DNA from: an uncultured Treponema sp.
GTDB taxonomy: Bacteria > Spirochaetota > Spirochaetia > Treponematales > Treponemataceae
Length of the DNA: 64,000 nt
Direction: 5' to 3'
Assembly (NCBI RefSeq): GCF_945873775.1
Contig: NZ_CAMCEC010000003.1
Coordinates: forward strand, 84,698-148,697
Shown here one piece after another: positions 25,610-33,990 of the stretch. Within the stretch, counting starts at the first letter, position 1. Every line of letters starts with the position of its first letter. A program made the position numbers and the translations under genes. The notes below the pieces were generated by a model. It was not told the origin of the DNA. It made no database searches and worked only from the letters and a program-made list of their open reading frames with translations.

Positions 25610-27343
25610 ATGAAAATTACAGGTTCACAAGTTGTTATAGAATGTCTTATAGAGCAGGGAGTTGATACTGTTTTCGGTTATCCAGGCGGAAACATTCTTA
25701 ACATTTATGATGCTCTTTATAAAAATTCAGGCAGAATAAATCATATATTGACTGCGCATGAACAAGGTGCTGCTCATGCTGCGGATGGATATGCGCGTGC
25801 AACTGGAAAAGTTGGAGTGTGCATGGCAACAAGCGGTCCGGGTGCTACAAATCTTGTTACAGGAATTGCAACTGCATATATGGATTCAAGTCCGATTGTT
25901 GCAATTACTTGCAATGTTCCAAACAATCTTTTGGGAAAAGATACGTTTCAGGAAATTGACATTACAGGCGTGACTATGCCGATTACAAAGCAAAACTTCA
26001 TGGTTCGCGATGTAAAGGATTTGGCAAAGACTATCCGCGAGGCATTTTTTATTGCAAAGACCGGTCGTCCTGGCCCTGTTCTGATTGATATTTTAAAAGA
26101 TGTTACTGCTGCGGAAGTTGAATTTGAGCCGCTTTCAAAAGAAAATGAAAGAAACGGTATTCTCATAGAAAATCATTCAAATTTAAAAAGAATCGCTGAA
26201 ATAAATATTCCTTCAGAAGAAAATATAAAAAAAGTTGCAGAGCTGATAAATAATTCAGAACGCCCTTTTATTTATGCTGGCGGCGGAATTGGAATAAGCG
26301 GCGCAGAAAAAGAACTTCTTGAGCTTGCGGAAAAAGCAAATATTCCTGTAAGTGAAAGTCTTATGGCCCGCTCATCGTTCCCGGCAAATCATCCGCTATG
26401 CACTTGGATGATTGGAATGCACGGAACAAAAGCAAGCAACATGGGCGTTACAGAGTGCGACCTTTTGATTTCTCTTGGCTCAAGATTCAGCGACCGTGTT
26501 ATTTTGGATTCTTCTAAATTTGCGCAGAATGCAAAAGTTGTCCATATTGATATTGACCCTGCGGAAATTAATAAAAATATTCCGGCTTACACATCGCTTG
26601 TTGGAGATTTAAAGCAAATCCTTAGCCGCCTTATTCCTTCCGTTGAAAAAAAAGAACGCAAGGAATGGATTGATCAAATTCAGGCATGGAAAAAAGAATA
26701 TCCTGAATGCTACGACAAAAAGCCAGAGCATTCCATAAATCCAAAATTTATCTGCGAATGTATAAACAAAATTGCAGGTGAAAATACATTTATCACAACT
26801 GAAGTTGGTCAGCATCAAATGTGGACAGCTCAGTTTTATCCGTTCACAAAGCCTAGAACTTTTATAACTTCCGGCGGATTGGGAACAATGGGATTTGGAA
26901 CTGGAGCTGCAATGGGAGTTCAGTTTGCGGACAAAAATAATCGCGTTGTGCATATTGCAGGCGATGGCTCGTTCCGCATGAACTGCAATGAGCTTGCGAC
27001 AATTCAGCATTATAATCTTCCGATTGTAATTATTGTTGTGAACAACCACGCGCTTGGAAATGTAAGAATGTGGCAACGTCTTTTCTACGGAAAAAGATTC
27101 AGCCAGACAACTCTTGACTTTGGACCGAACTGGTGCAAACTTGCTGATGCTTACGGAATTAAAGGCTACAAGGCGAGCAATGCAAAGGAATTTGAAAAAG
27201 TTTTCAAGGAAGCTTTTGACGCAAAAAAGCCGGCAGTAATCGATGCTGAAGTTGACATTGACGAAATGGTTCTCCCTATGGTTCCAGGCGGAAAACCGAT
27301 TTACGACATGATTATGAAACTCAGCGAAGAGGTTATGAACTGA
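25610..27343 (+). CDS. ilvB: Acetolactate synthase, large (catalytic) subunit
   Basis: 577 aa ThDP enzyme making acetolactate or acetohydroxybutyrate from pyruvate. The catalytic Glu is in LTAHEQGAAHAADGYARA (about residue 48), FAD/ThDP linker segments follow, and the Mg-ThDP motif is GDGSFRMNCNELATIQ to NN (about 450-475). The AAGGAA Shine-Dalgarno fits the ATG. No small regulatory subunit (ilvN) is nearby; instead a PilZ gene begins one base after the stop. It could be an IlvB that uses a small subunit encoded elsewhere, or a form working alone. Confidence 0.93.
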   Translation: MKITGSQVVIECLIEQGVDTVFGYPGGNILNIYDALYKNSGRINHILTAHEQGAAHAADGYARATGKVGVCMATSGPGATNLVTGIATAYMDSSPIVAITCNVPNNLLGKDTFQEIDITGVTMPITKQNFMVRDVKDLAKTIREAFFIAKTGRPGPVLIDILKDVTAAEVEFEPLSKENERNGILIENHSNLKRIAEINIPSEENIKKVAELINNSERPFIYAGGGIGISGAEKELLELAEKANIPVSESLMARSSFPANHPLCTWMIGMHGTKASNMGVTECDLLISLGSRFSDRVILDSSKFAQNAKVVHIDIDPAEINKNIPAYTSLVGDLKQILSRLIPSVEKKERKEWIDQIQAWKKEYPECYDKKPEHSINPKFICECINKIAGENTFITTEVGQHQMWTAQFYPFTKPRTFITSGGLGTMGFGTGAAMGVQFADKNNRVVHIAGDGSFRMNCNELATIQHYNLPIVIIVVNNHALGNVRMWQRLFYGKRFSQTTLDFGPNWCKLADAYGIKGYKASNAKEFEKVFKEAFDAKKPAVIDAEVDIDEMVLPMVPGGKPIYDMIMKLSEEVMN

Positions 27344-27344
27344 T

Positions 27345-27734
27345 ATGAAAAAGGAGCTCAGAGGGGAAGAGCGTTTTAATGAAATTGGGCGTATTGATTG
27401 TGAACGTATCTGCGCCTTGCCCGGAGTCCTTGAAGATATAAGCATGTCTGGATTCAGTGCGCATTTTCCAAATCCTGTCTTTGTAGATGCGGAAGATGAA
27501 TATACTGTATTTATAACTTTTTCACGGCAGGATTTTTCACGTCCGCTAGAATTTGTCTGTGTTCCAAAATGGAAAAACGAAGACGAAAGTGAAACTGAAA
27601 TTGGATTTAAGATTTTGCGTTCTCCGGATTCTCCTGTATTGGCTTCCTTTATAAACAGCCTTCAGGAAAATTCCGAGGAAAATCCTGATCTTGCCGATAT
27701 GATTATTTCTCCAGAAGCGGAATTTGTAGAATGA
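27345..27734 (+). CDS. PilZ domain protein
   Basis: 129 aa, a single PilZ domain. The c-di-GMP contacts are visible: RGEERF (RxxxR-like, about residues 6-11) and DISMSGFSAHF ([D/N]xSxxG, about 31-41). A Glu/Asp-rich tail follows. It would be a c-di-GMP receptor of the simple type. It is packed between ilvB (1-base gap) and an RlmM-like gene (4-base ATGA overlap), so it is translated with them; this linkage of branched-chain synthesis, c-di-GMP and rRNA modification is not explained by sequence. Confidence 0.85.
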   Translation: MKKELRGEERFNEIGRIDCERICALPGVLEDISMSGFSAHFPNPVFVDAEDEYTVFITFSRQDFSRPLEFVCVPKWKNEDESETEIGFKILRSPDSPVLASFINSLQENSEENPDLADMIISPEAEFVE

Positions 27735-28714
27735 GCATTTCAATAGAAAAAATTTCAGGCGCGGCGTTTATTCCTTTTCCAGAAATGGATGGAATTTTAA
27801 AGGACGAGCTAAAAGAACGTTTTTCTGTTTCTATGGAAAATGCTATTTCTTACGGGGAACTTCTTTACATTCCTGACTACAGCGCAAAAAATTCTGACGG
27901 AGCTTTTAAAGTTCCTTACTTTTGCAGAAGCGCAATGCTTGAGCCTTTCATTTTGAAATTTGATTCAATTGGAGAAGCCGCTGTTGAACTGAAAAAAATT
28001 CAACGTTCCTGGGCTTCATGCAGTTCAACTTGTTTTAGAAGAGCCGCATTGATTCAGGAAAAACTTCCGTATATAAATTTCAAGCCTAAAAATTTTCCTG
28101 TAAAACTTCCTGCATCAGAAATTGGACTTTTCTGTTTGCTTGATAAATGCGAGATGATTGCTTCCGCAAAAACTTCCAGTCCGCTTCCTGCAGGAAAAAT
28201 TTCATTTATAGAAGATCACGAAAATCCTCCAAGCCGTGCGTATTTAAAAATTCAGGAAAGCCTTTCTGTTGCAGACAGCATTTTTGGCTGCGGACTTCCT
28301 TCTGCTTCTTCAAGGTGCTTTGAAGCTGGAGCGTGTCCCGGCGGCTGGACTTACGTTCTTGTGAATTTAGGCGCAAAAGTTTTTGCAGTTGACAGAAGCG
28401 AGCTTGTTCCGTCTTTAATGAAAAATCCGCTTGTGGAATTTTTGGCGCATGATGCTTTTACATTGAAGCCTGAATCTCTTGGAGAATTTGACTGGGTTTT
28501 CAGCGACGTGATTTGCTACCCTGAACGTCTTCTTGAATGGATAAAAATGTGGCTTGAAAGCGGAAAAACTAAAAAGATGATTTGCACAATAAAAATGCAG
28601 GGAAAAGCTGACTGGAATCTGATTTCAAAGTTTGAAGAAATTCCAGACAGTAAAGTTTTGCATTTGAATTATAATAAGCACGAACTGACTTTTATACATT
28701 GCCAGAACGACTGA
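27731..28714 (+). CDS. RlmM-like 23S rRNA 2'-O-methyltransferase
   Basis: 327 aa. C-terminal RrmJ/FtsJ-type methyltransferase: motif I FEAGACPGGWTYVLV (about residue 196), acidic motif VDRSEL, catalytic Asp in FDWVFSDVICYPE (about 256), Lys in CTIKMQGK (about 285) and Glu in NKHELTFIH near the C-terminus, giving the K-D-K-E tetrad order. The N-terminal part resembles the substrate-recognition region of RlmM, which methylates C2498 of 23S rRNA. Overlaps the PilZ gene by ATGA. Converges on the EamA gene with a 14-bp gap. Confidence 0.8.
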   Translation: MSISIEKISGAAFIPFPEMDGILKDELKERFSVSMENAISYGELLYIPDYSAKNSDGAFKVPYFCRSAMLEPFILKFDSIGEAAVELKKIQRSWASCSSTCFRRAALIQEKLPYINFKPKNFPVKLPASEIGLFCLLDKCEMIASAKTSSPLPAGKISFIEDHENPPSRAYLKIQESLSVADSIFGCGLPSASSRCFEAGACPGGWTYVLVNLGAKVFAVDRSELVPSLMKNPLVEFLAHDAFTLKPESLGEFDWVFSDVICYPERLLEWIKMWLESGKTKKMICTIKMQGKADWNLISKFEEIPDSKVLHLNYNKHELTFIHCQND

Positions 28715-28728
28715 AAGAATTTTGAAAT

Positions 28729-29142
28729 TTATTTTATCATAAGAATTGTTCCAGCCGTCAAAAGAGCCATTCCTGCCAATGTTCTTGCCGTGAACTGTTC
28801 ATGCAAAAAAACAAACGCAAGAATTAATGTAAGCACAACACTCATTTTGTCGATTGGAACAACTTTTGAAGCTTCACCGATTTGCAGCGCCTTATAATAG
28901 CATAGCCAGGAAGCTCCCGTTGCAAGCCCAGAAAGAATTAAAAATATCCAGCTTCTTTTGTTTATTTCGGAAATGCCAGATTGCGCGCTTGTTACAAACA
29001 CCATGAGCCAAGACATTGCAAGAACAACCGCAGTTCTTATTGCTGTTGCAAGATTTGAGTTTACGCCGTCAATTCCTATTTTTGCAAGAATTGAAGTTAG
29101 CGCGGCAAATACAGAAGATAAGATTGCAAAAATTAACCACAT
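28729..29142 (-). CDS. EamA-type half-size membrane transporter
   Basis: 137 aa, four to five membrane helices, one EamA (DMT superfamily) unit: MWLIFAILSSVFAALTSILA at the start, then the loop with ASWLCYYKALQIGEASKVVPIDKMS and a final helix. Half-size members probably work as dimers; substrate unknown. The gene starts 15 bp after the ABC operon's terminator with no visible Shine-Dalgarno or promoter, so it may depend on read-through; in-frame ATG at 29151 is an alternative start. Confidence 0.75.
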   Translation of the reverse strand: MWLIFAILSSVFAALTSILAKIGIDGVNSNLATAIRTAVVLAMSWLMVFVTSAQSGISEINKRSWIFLILSGLATGASWLCYYKALQIGEASKVVPIDKMSVVLTLILAFVFLHEQFTARTLAGMALLTAGTILMIK

Positions 29143-29156
29143 AATTTTCATTAAAA

Positions 29157-29190
29157 AAAAGAGACTGCTTGTAAAAAGCAATCTCTTTTT
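29157..29190 (-). terminator. Terminator after the amino-acid ABC operon
   Basis: On the minus strand AAAAAGAGAxTGCTT pairs with AAGCAxTCTCTTTTT around a short loop and continues into T8; nearly symmetrical, so it can act on both strands. Confidence 0.85.
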
Positions 29191-29210
29191 AGTTTCCTTT
29201 TTGTTTTTTA

Positions 29211-30047
29211 TTAAAGTTTTCCGCCTTCAACTACAAGAGCGTCTGCGTCAGAATCTGCTCCATAAGTTGAACGAAGAGTCGCTTCATAGTCAGCATGGAA
29301 AAAGTTTTCTTTTCCGAGTTCTACGATTTCATTGTTTAGCCATTCAAGAAGGCTTGAGTTTCCTTTTTGAACTGCGGCAGCGATTGTGTCAAGTTCACCA
29401 AGACTTTCAATTCCAACTTTGTATCCAGGATTTTCCAAAGCCCAGGCAAGAACTTCTGTGTTGTCTGTTGACATTCCGGCTCCTCTTCCGTCAAGCAGGG
29501 CGGCGTAGGCTTCTGCATACTGGTCGAATTTTAAAAGCTCAACTTCTGGATAATTTTTTGTAAAATAAGTTTCAGCTGTAGTTCCTTTGCTGATTATAAG
29601 TTTTTTTCCAATCAAGTCTTCAGGCTTTGTAACGAGAGCTGATTCCGGGGAAACAACTCCAAGCGCAACCTTCATGTAAGGAAGCGCAAAGTCAACTTTT
29701 TCTGCACGTTCTGGAGTTACTGTAAAGTTTGCAAGAACAATGTCAACTTTTCCTGTAACAAGAAATTCAACGCGGCTTGCGGCTTCAACTGGAACGTACT
29801 TTACTTTTACGCCAAGATCTTTTGCGATGCGGTTGCCAAAGTAAACATCGTATCCTTGGTACTCGCCGTATTCATCAACATATCCAAAAGGCTTTTTGTC
29901 GCTGAAAACTGCTATTTTTATTTCTCCGCTTTTCTTTATCTGCTCAACAGTTCTTGCGGAAGTTTTATTTTCTTTTGTGCAGGCTGAAAATAAAGCAAGG
30001 ATTGCTGCAATTCCGGCGGCAAGAATAGTTCCGTTTTTTGTTTTCAT
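29211..30047 (-). CDS. Amino-acid ABC transporter, substrate-binding lipoprotein
   Basis: 278 aa. Lipoprotein signal ending in LFSAC (Cys about residue 23). Mature part is a family 3 solute-binding protein (PBPb): GEIKIAVFSDKKPFGYVDEYGEYQGYDVYF (in part: KPFGYVDEYGEYQGYD), DIVLANFTVTPERAEKVDFALPY (in part: NFTVTPERAEKVDFALPY) and the hinge TKPEDLIGKKL. These bind polar amino acids such as glutamine, glutamate or cystine. Last gene of the operon, with its own promoter, which would raise its level over the membrane parts. Confidence 0.92.
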   Translation of the reverse strand: MKTKNGTILAAGIAAILALFSACTKENKTSARTVEQIKKSGEIKIAVFSDKKPFGYVDEYGEYQGYDVYFGNRIAKDLGVKVKYVPVEAASRVEFLVTGKVDIVLANFTVTPERAEKVDFALPYMKVALGVVSPESALVTKPEDLIGKKLIISKGTTAETYFTKNYPEVELLKFDQYAEAYAALLDGRGAGMSTDNTEVLAWALENPGYKVGIESLGELDTIAAAVQKGNSSLLEWLNNEIVELGKENFFHADYEATLRSTYGADSDADALVVEGGKL

Positions 30048-30077
30048 AGTTCTACCTCTTTTGTTTAAGATAGAATA

Positions 30078-30106
30078 AACATACTTGTTTGATAGGAAAA
30101 TGTCAA
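30078..30106 (-). promoter_or_regulatory. Internal promoter for the substrate-binding protein
   Basis: Minus strand: consensus TTGACA, 17-bp spacer, TATGTT, about 30 bp ahead of the coding start; GAGGT Shine-Dalgarno follows. Confidence 0.65.
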
Positions 30107-30114
30107 GCGCAATT

Positions 30115-30867
30115 TCAATTATTTTTTACTTTGTCAAACATAAAGGCTTTTAGGAATTTTCTAGCGCGTTCAGTTTTTGGATTGTTGAAAAACTGTTCCG
30201 GCTTTGATATTTCTACAATTTTTCCTTCATCAATGAAAACAATTCTGTCCGCAACTGCACGGGCAAATTCAAGCTGATGGGTTACAATTACCATTGTGCG
30301 CCCTTCTTTTGCAAGGTTTACCATTACGTCCAAAACTTCCCGCACCATTTCCGGGTCAAGAGCAGCTGTAACTTCATCAAACAAAAGAACTTCTGGATGC
30401 ATGCAAAGCGCGCGTACAATTGCAACTCTCTGTTTTTGTCCGCCGGAAAGTTCTCTTGGATATGAATCTTTTTTTTCAAGAAGTCCGACTCTTTCAAGCC
30501 AAAGTTCTGCTTCTTTTTTTACGTCATCAGAATTTCTTCCCTGCGCTTTTACAGGTCCAAGCAAAATATTTTTTTCAACAGTTAAATGCGGAAACAAATC
30601 GTAGCTTTGAAAAACCATTCCGATTTTTTGGCGGATTAAATGCATATTCTTTTTTCTATTGCTGATTATTTCGCCGTCCAAAAGAATTTCGCCTTGCTGA
30701 ATTTCTTCAAGTCCGTTTATGCATCTTAAGAGCGTGCTTTTTCCGCAGCCGGAAGGTCCTAAAATTACTACGACTTCTCCGCGCTCAACTTCAAGCGAAA
30801 CTCCATTTAGAATTCCTCCGACTTTTGGAAATTCTTTTTTTATGTCTTTTATTTCTAGCAAGCTCAT
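30115..30867 (-). CDS. Polar amino-acid ABC transporter ATPase (GlnQ-like)
   Basis: 250 aa. Walker A GPSGCGKST (about residues 36-44), signature LSGGQKQR (about 140), Walker B VLLFDEVTAALDPE (about 160) and the switch His in VIVTHQ (about 199). Powers the permease pair encoded upstream. Family usual length. Sits 17 bp after the second permease. Confidence 0.94.
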   Translation of the reverse strand: MSLLEIKDIKKEFPKVGGILNGVSLEVERGEVVVILGPSGCGKSTLLRCINGLEEIQQGEILLDGEIISNRKKNMHLIRQKIGMVFQSYDLFPHLTVEKNILLGPVKAQGRNSDDVKKEAELWLERVGLLEKKDSYPRELSGGQKQRVAIVRALCMHPEVLLFDEVTAALDPEMVREVLDVMVNLAKEGRTMVIVTHQLEFARAVADRIVFIDEGKIVEISKPEQFFNNPKTERARKFLKAFMFDKVKNN

Positions 30868-30884
30868 TTTTTTACTCCAAAGTT

Positions 30885-31589
30885 TTAATTGTCTTTTTGA
30901 CGTTTTTCAAGTTTTCCTGCAAGAATTGAAAGCGGCCAGCAGACTATAAAGTACATGAAAAAAATAACAGCGTAGACTGCGATTGCGGCTGTGGGAACTG
31001 TAAGCCGGCTTGCGTCAATTATTTGCTGACCGATTTTTACAACTTCGATTACACCGACAAAAACTACAATTGAAGTTGTCTTTATCATTCTTGTTATTAA
31101 GTTCATGGCAAGCGGAATAAGCCGGCGCAAAGTCTGTGGAATAATTACGTAAATGTAAATCTGCTTTTCGTTAAGTCCGATTGATTTTGCGCTTTCGTAT
31201 TGATGACGCGGAATGCTTTCAAGCGCGCCTCTTACAAGGTCTCCCATTTCCGCCGTTCCCCAAAGCGTGAATACAAGAACAGATGCCGCCTCTCCGCTGA
31301 TTGAAATTCCGAATGCCCGCGTAAGTCCGAAGTACGCCAGAAAAAGCAAAACAAGCTGAGGCATAATGCGCATAAACTCAAGATAAATTTTGCAGGCAAT
31401 CTGAAGCGGTTTTATTTTTACAGTCATAAGCGCGCCAAGCAAGAAGCCAAGTATAATTGAAAAAACTACGGAAACTGCCGCAATTTCAATTGTAACAAGA
31501 AGTCCCTGCAAAAGACGCAGAAAATTTTTCCCCATGAAAATTACGCTGAATGAATTTGTAATTGAATCAAGCATTTCCGAACTGTGCAT
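30885..31589 (-). CDS. Amino-acid ABC transporter permease
   Basis: 234 aa from the ATG at 31589, HisM/GlnP family with about five membrane helices and the EAA loop ALESIPRHQYESAKSIGLNE followed by PQTLRRLIP. The start overlaps the end of the upstream permease gene by 23 bases; a TTG 21 bases further up or an internal ATG at 31574 are alternatives. Forms a heterodimer with the other permease. Confidence 0.9.
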   Translation of the reverse strand: MHSSEMLDSITNSFSVIFMGKNFLRLLQGLLVTIEIAAVSVVFSIILGFLLGALMTVKIKPLQIACKIYLEFMRIMPQLVLLFLAYFGLTRAFGISISGEAASVLVFTLWGTAEMGDLVRGALESIPRHQYESAKSIGLNEKQIYIYVIIPQTLRRLIPLAMNLITRMIKTTSIVVFVGVIEVVKIGQQIIDASRLTVPTAAIAVYAVIFFMYFIVCWPLSILAGKLEKRQKDN

Positions 31590-32229
31590 AGCGGAGCTTC
31601 CTTTCTGCAAATGAACTTAAAATTGTTATTGGCAAAAGCAAAATAAAATATGAAATCACCAAAAGAAAAAGCGCTTCTTCTGTTTTGTAGTAAAGCCCGA
31701 TTAAATCCTTTGCAATGTACATAAGATCTGCGAGGGCGACTGCACTGAACATTGAAGTTTCTTTTATAAGGAACATTGTGTTTGCGCAAATTCCCGGTAT
31801 TGAAACTGAAAATGCCTGCGGAAGAATTACAAAGCGCACAATCTGAAATTCTGTAAGCCCAATGCATCTTCCTGATTCAAGTTGAACTCTTCCGACTGTT
31901 TCAAGGGAGCTTCTGAATGTTTCTGCCATGTAGCTTCCGCCTAAAAAAGTCAAGCCGATAATTCCGCATTGCTCAGAAGAAAGTTTTATTCCCATTTTTG
32001 GAAAAGCGAAATATAAAAAAAACAATTGGATTAACAATGGCGTGTTCCGTGAAAGTTCTGTGTACGCTTTTACAATTTCTTTTGCAACAGGAATTTTCCA
32101 ATAGCGGATTACGGCGCAAAAAAGTCCAAGCGCAATCGAAAGAACAACTCCTGCAAGTCCAGCTTTTAAAGTTAGAATCGCAGCTTTTTCGTACAGAGGA
32201 ATCACTTGATGAATAAAGCCAAAGTCCAT
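31567..32229 (-). CDS. Amino-acid ABC transporter permease
   Basis: 220 aa from ATG 32229, which follows TATAGGA; an upstream extension to 32268 lacks a ribosome site and would overlap the -35 box. HisQ/GlnP family: TELSRNTPLLIQLFFLYF near residue 75 and the EAA loop LETVGRVQLESGRCIGLTE followed by PQAFSVSIP. First gene of a permease-permease-ATPase-binding-protein operon for a polar amino acid. Confidence 0.9.
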   Translation of the reverse strand: MDFGFIHQVIPLYEKAAILTLKAGLAGVVLSIALGLFCAVIRYWKIPVAKEIVKAYTELSRNTPLLIQLFFLYFAFPKMGIKLSSEQCGIIGLTFLGGSYMAETFRSSLETVGRVQLESGRCIGLTEFQIVRFVILPQAFSVSIPGICANTMFLIKETSMFSAVALADLMYIAKDLIGLYYKTEEALFLLVISYFILLLPITILSSFAERKLRYAQFGNA

Positions 32230-32239
32230 AATTCCTATA

Positions 32240-32268
32240 AGTCTAATTGGAAAAGAAATATTGGTCAA
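32240..32268 (-). promoter_or_regulatory. Promoter of the amino-acid ABC operon
   Basis: Minus strand: TTGACC, 17-bp spacer, TAGACT, about 10 bp before the first coding base region. Confidence 0.5.
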
Positions 32269-32298
32269 CAGACTTTTGCTTTAAAAATTTCCACTGAA

Positions 32299-33522
32299 CT
32301 ATTTATCCATGATTGTGATTTCAACGCGGCGGTTTCTTGCTTTGCCTTCTTCGGTTCTGTTGGTTGCGACTGGACGTTCCGCTCCAAAGCCTTGAGTGAA
32401 CACGTGGAATCTGTCCCGCACATTCAGTCCGATTAAATATTCTGCCACTGCGCTTGCTCTTTCTTCGCTTAGGATTTTCCGCATTTTTTCTGTTCCAGCA
32501 AGAGCTGTGTGCCCTGTAACTAAAATATCGTTGTCCGGCCAGTTTTCAAGAATTTTTGCAATCTGCTGAATTTTAAGTTTTTCACTTTCCAAAAGAACTG
32601 CGCTGTCCGGCTCAAACTGAATATTTTCTATTGCGATTGTAAGTCCTTTTTCATCTGGCTTTACGGTAACATTTTCAAGTCCAAGTTCTTTTATTTTTTT
32701 CTGCACGGAAGAAATATTTTCAGTTGTATTTGTCCTTGCGAATTCTGTAACTTCCGCATGGGCTGTTCCTCTGAATTCAAAAATGTTTCCGGCGGCAGTT
32801 TCTATAAAAATTTTGAATGACTCTGAATAGTGATCAATCGCGCCTTTTTCATTGTCCCAAAAAATTGTCTCGTCGCTGAATCCACGAGTTGTAACTGGAT
32901 AATCATTAAGCTCGTAATTTTGAATCGGAGGATTTTCCATGTACATCGTGTAGCGGACTCTTATTTTATAAAGCCCGGAATTTTCATCGCGTCCTTCGTA
33001 AGTGTACTCAGCGTTGAAAGGAACTTTGTACGGCTTTTCAATTCCAAATCCTTTTCTTAAGTCGTGGGCTTCGTGTCCTTTTGCAGTCCATTTTTCTCCC
33101 GGCACAATTTCTTTGTCTGGAAAAATCGGAACATCGCGCACGGTCGGCATAAAATATTCATCTGCAATTGTGTAAGTTCCGTTTTTGCTTCTTTTAAAAA
33201 TGCTTTTGTAATCTTCGCCGTAAGAAAATTTTGCGCCTGTGTAAGTTCCTGTGGAATCTTCTGTTGTCATAAAAATGCAATCGTGAATTCCTTGTCCATC
33301 TTTTGTTACGTCTGTAATTTCCGCGGAAACTCTGTTTATGATTATTGAGTGATGGCTTTTGCGGTGATTTACAAAAATGTCTTCGTCAACTGTTGAAAGA
33401 ATTCTGTAGCGGTCGCCTTTTTGATATTTAAATTCAAATTTTACGCCTTCCGAATTTTCCTGCGCAAAAAATAAAGATGCAAAAATTAGCAAAACTGAAA
33501 TCAATAAGATTTTTCTTTTCAT
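32299..33522 (-). CDS. OmpA-family outer-envelope protein
   Basis: 407 aa from ATG 33522 (upstream in-frame sequence belongs to the divergent gene region). Signal peptide about residues 1-21, ending SLFFAQEN. The middle (about 25-270) is a beta-rich domain of unknown kind that resembles periplasmic or outer-membrane treponemal proteins. C-terminal OmpA-like peptidoglycan-binding domain about 295-407: FEPDSAVLLESEKLKIQ, TGHTALAGTEKMRKILSEER (19 then R) and final NRRVEITIM with the Asp/Arg pair that holds diaminopimelate. Starts 6 bp after TATCAT with no Shine-Dalgarno; only 22 bp separate it from the divergent gene. Confidence 0.88.
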   Translation of the reverse strand: MKRKILLISVLLIFASLFFAQENSEGVKFEFKYQKGDRYRILSTVDEDIFVNHRKSHHSIIINRVSAEITDVTKDGQGIHDCIFMTTEDSTGTYTGAKFSYGEDYKSIFKRSKNGTYTIADEYFMPTVRDVPIFPDKEIVPGEKWTAKGHEAHDLRKGFGIEKPYKVPFNAEYTYEGRDENSGLYKIRVRYTMYMENPPIQNYELNDYPVTTRGFSDETIFWDNEKGAIDHYSESFKIFIETAAGNIFEFRGTAHAEVTEFARTNTTENISSVQKKIKELGLENVTVKPDEKGLTIAIENIQFEPDSAVLLESEKLKIQQIAKILENWPDNDILVTGHTALAGTEKMRKILSEERASAVAEYLIGLNVRDRFHVFTQGFGAERPVATNRTEEGKARNRRVEITIMDK

Positions 33523-33544
33523 GCTGATATGATAAAATTGAATC
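33523..33544. promoter_or_regulatory. 22-bp divergent region with two overlapping -10 boxes
   Basis: Plus strand: TAAAAT (33533-33538) then 6 bp to the ATG at 33545. Minus strand: TATCAT (33529-33534) then 6 bp to the ATG at 33522. The two -10 boxes share two base pairs, and each -35 region falls inside the other gene's coding sequence. Confidence 0.6.
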
Positions 33545-33985
33545 ATGGAAATTTCAACAGTGCAAGAACTTTTAAACGGAAAATTTATTTTTTGTGTTGC
33601 AATGATTTGCATGATGCTGATTGGATTTGTTTTAGGCAGTCTTATACAAAAGCTAAAGAATTCTTCAGAATTTAAAAAGCAAAGAAAAGATGCCGTGAAC
33701 AGAAGTCGCGCGGTTTTGGGCGGACAGTTCAGCGAGCAGCTCGCTCCATTTTTGCCTGGCTTTCCATGCAATCCGGGCGATGTGCGTTTTGTAGGCAAGC
33801 CAATCGATTTTGTTGCTTTTCCTGGGAGCGCAGAAGGTGGCGATATAAAAGAAATTTATTTTATAGAAGTAAAGTCCGGTCAGAGCAAGCTAAGTCCGCG
33901 GGAAAAACAAATCAAGCTGGCAGTGGAGCAGGGCAGAGTAAAATATCTTGAATATAGAATTCCCGATGGAAACAACAAGCATTAA
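33545..33985 (+). CDS. Membrane-anchored Holliday-junction-resolvase-related protein
   Basis: 146 aa. One membrane helix at about residues 14-34, then a PF10107-like endonuclease domain: VRFVGKPIDFVAFPG, an acidic residue, IYFIEVKSGQS (the D...E-x-K core, about 88-112) and the helix KLSPREKQIKLAVEQGRVKY. The D/ExK nuclease core looks intact, but its substrate and reason for membrane anchoring are unknown. Divergent from the OmpA-family gene and convergent with the GGDEF-EAL gene five bases away. Confidence 0.8.
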   Translation: MEISTVQELLNGKFIFCVAMICMMLIGFVLGSLIQKLKNSSEFKKQRKDAVNRSRAVLGGQFSEQLAPFLPGFPCNPGDVRFVGKPIDFVAFPGSAEGGDIKEIYFIEVKSGQSKLSPREKQIKLAVEQGRVKYLEYRIPDGNNKH

Positions 33986-33990
33986 AAATT

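Noticed and set aside
33523..33798. N-terminal extension of the OmpA-family protein to 33798
   Set aside because: The extension is antisense to the resolvase-related gene, and the signal peptide begins at 33522.
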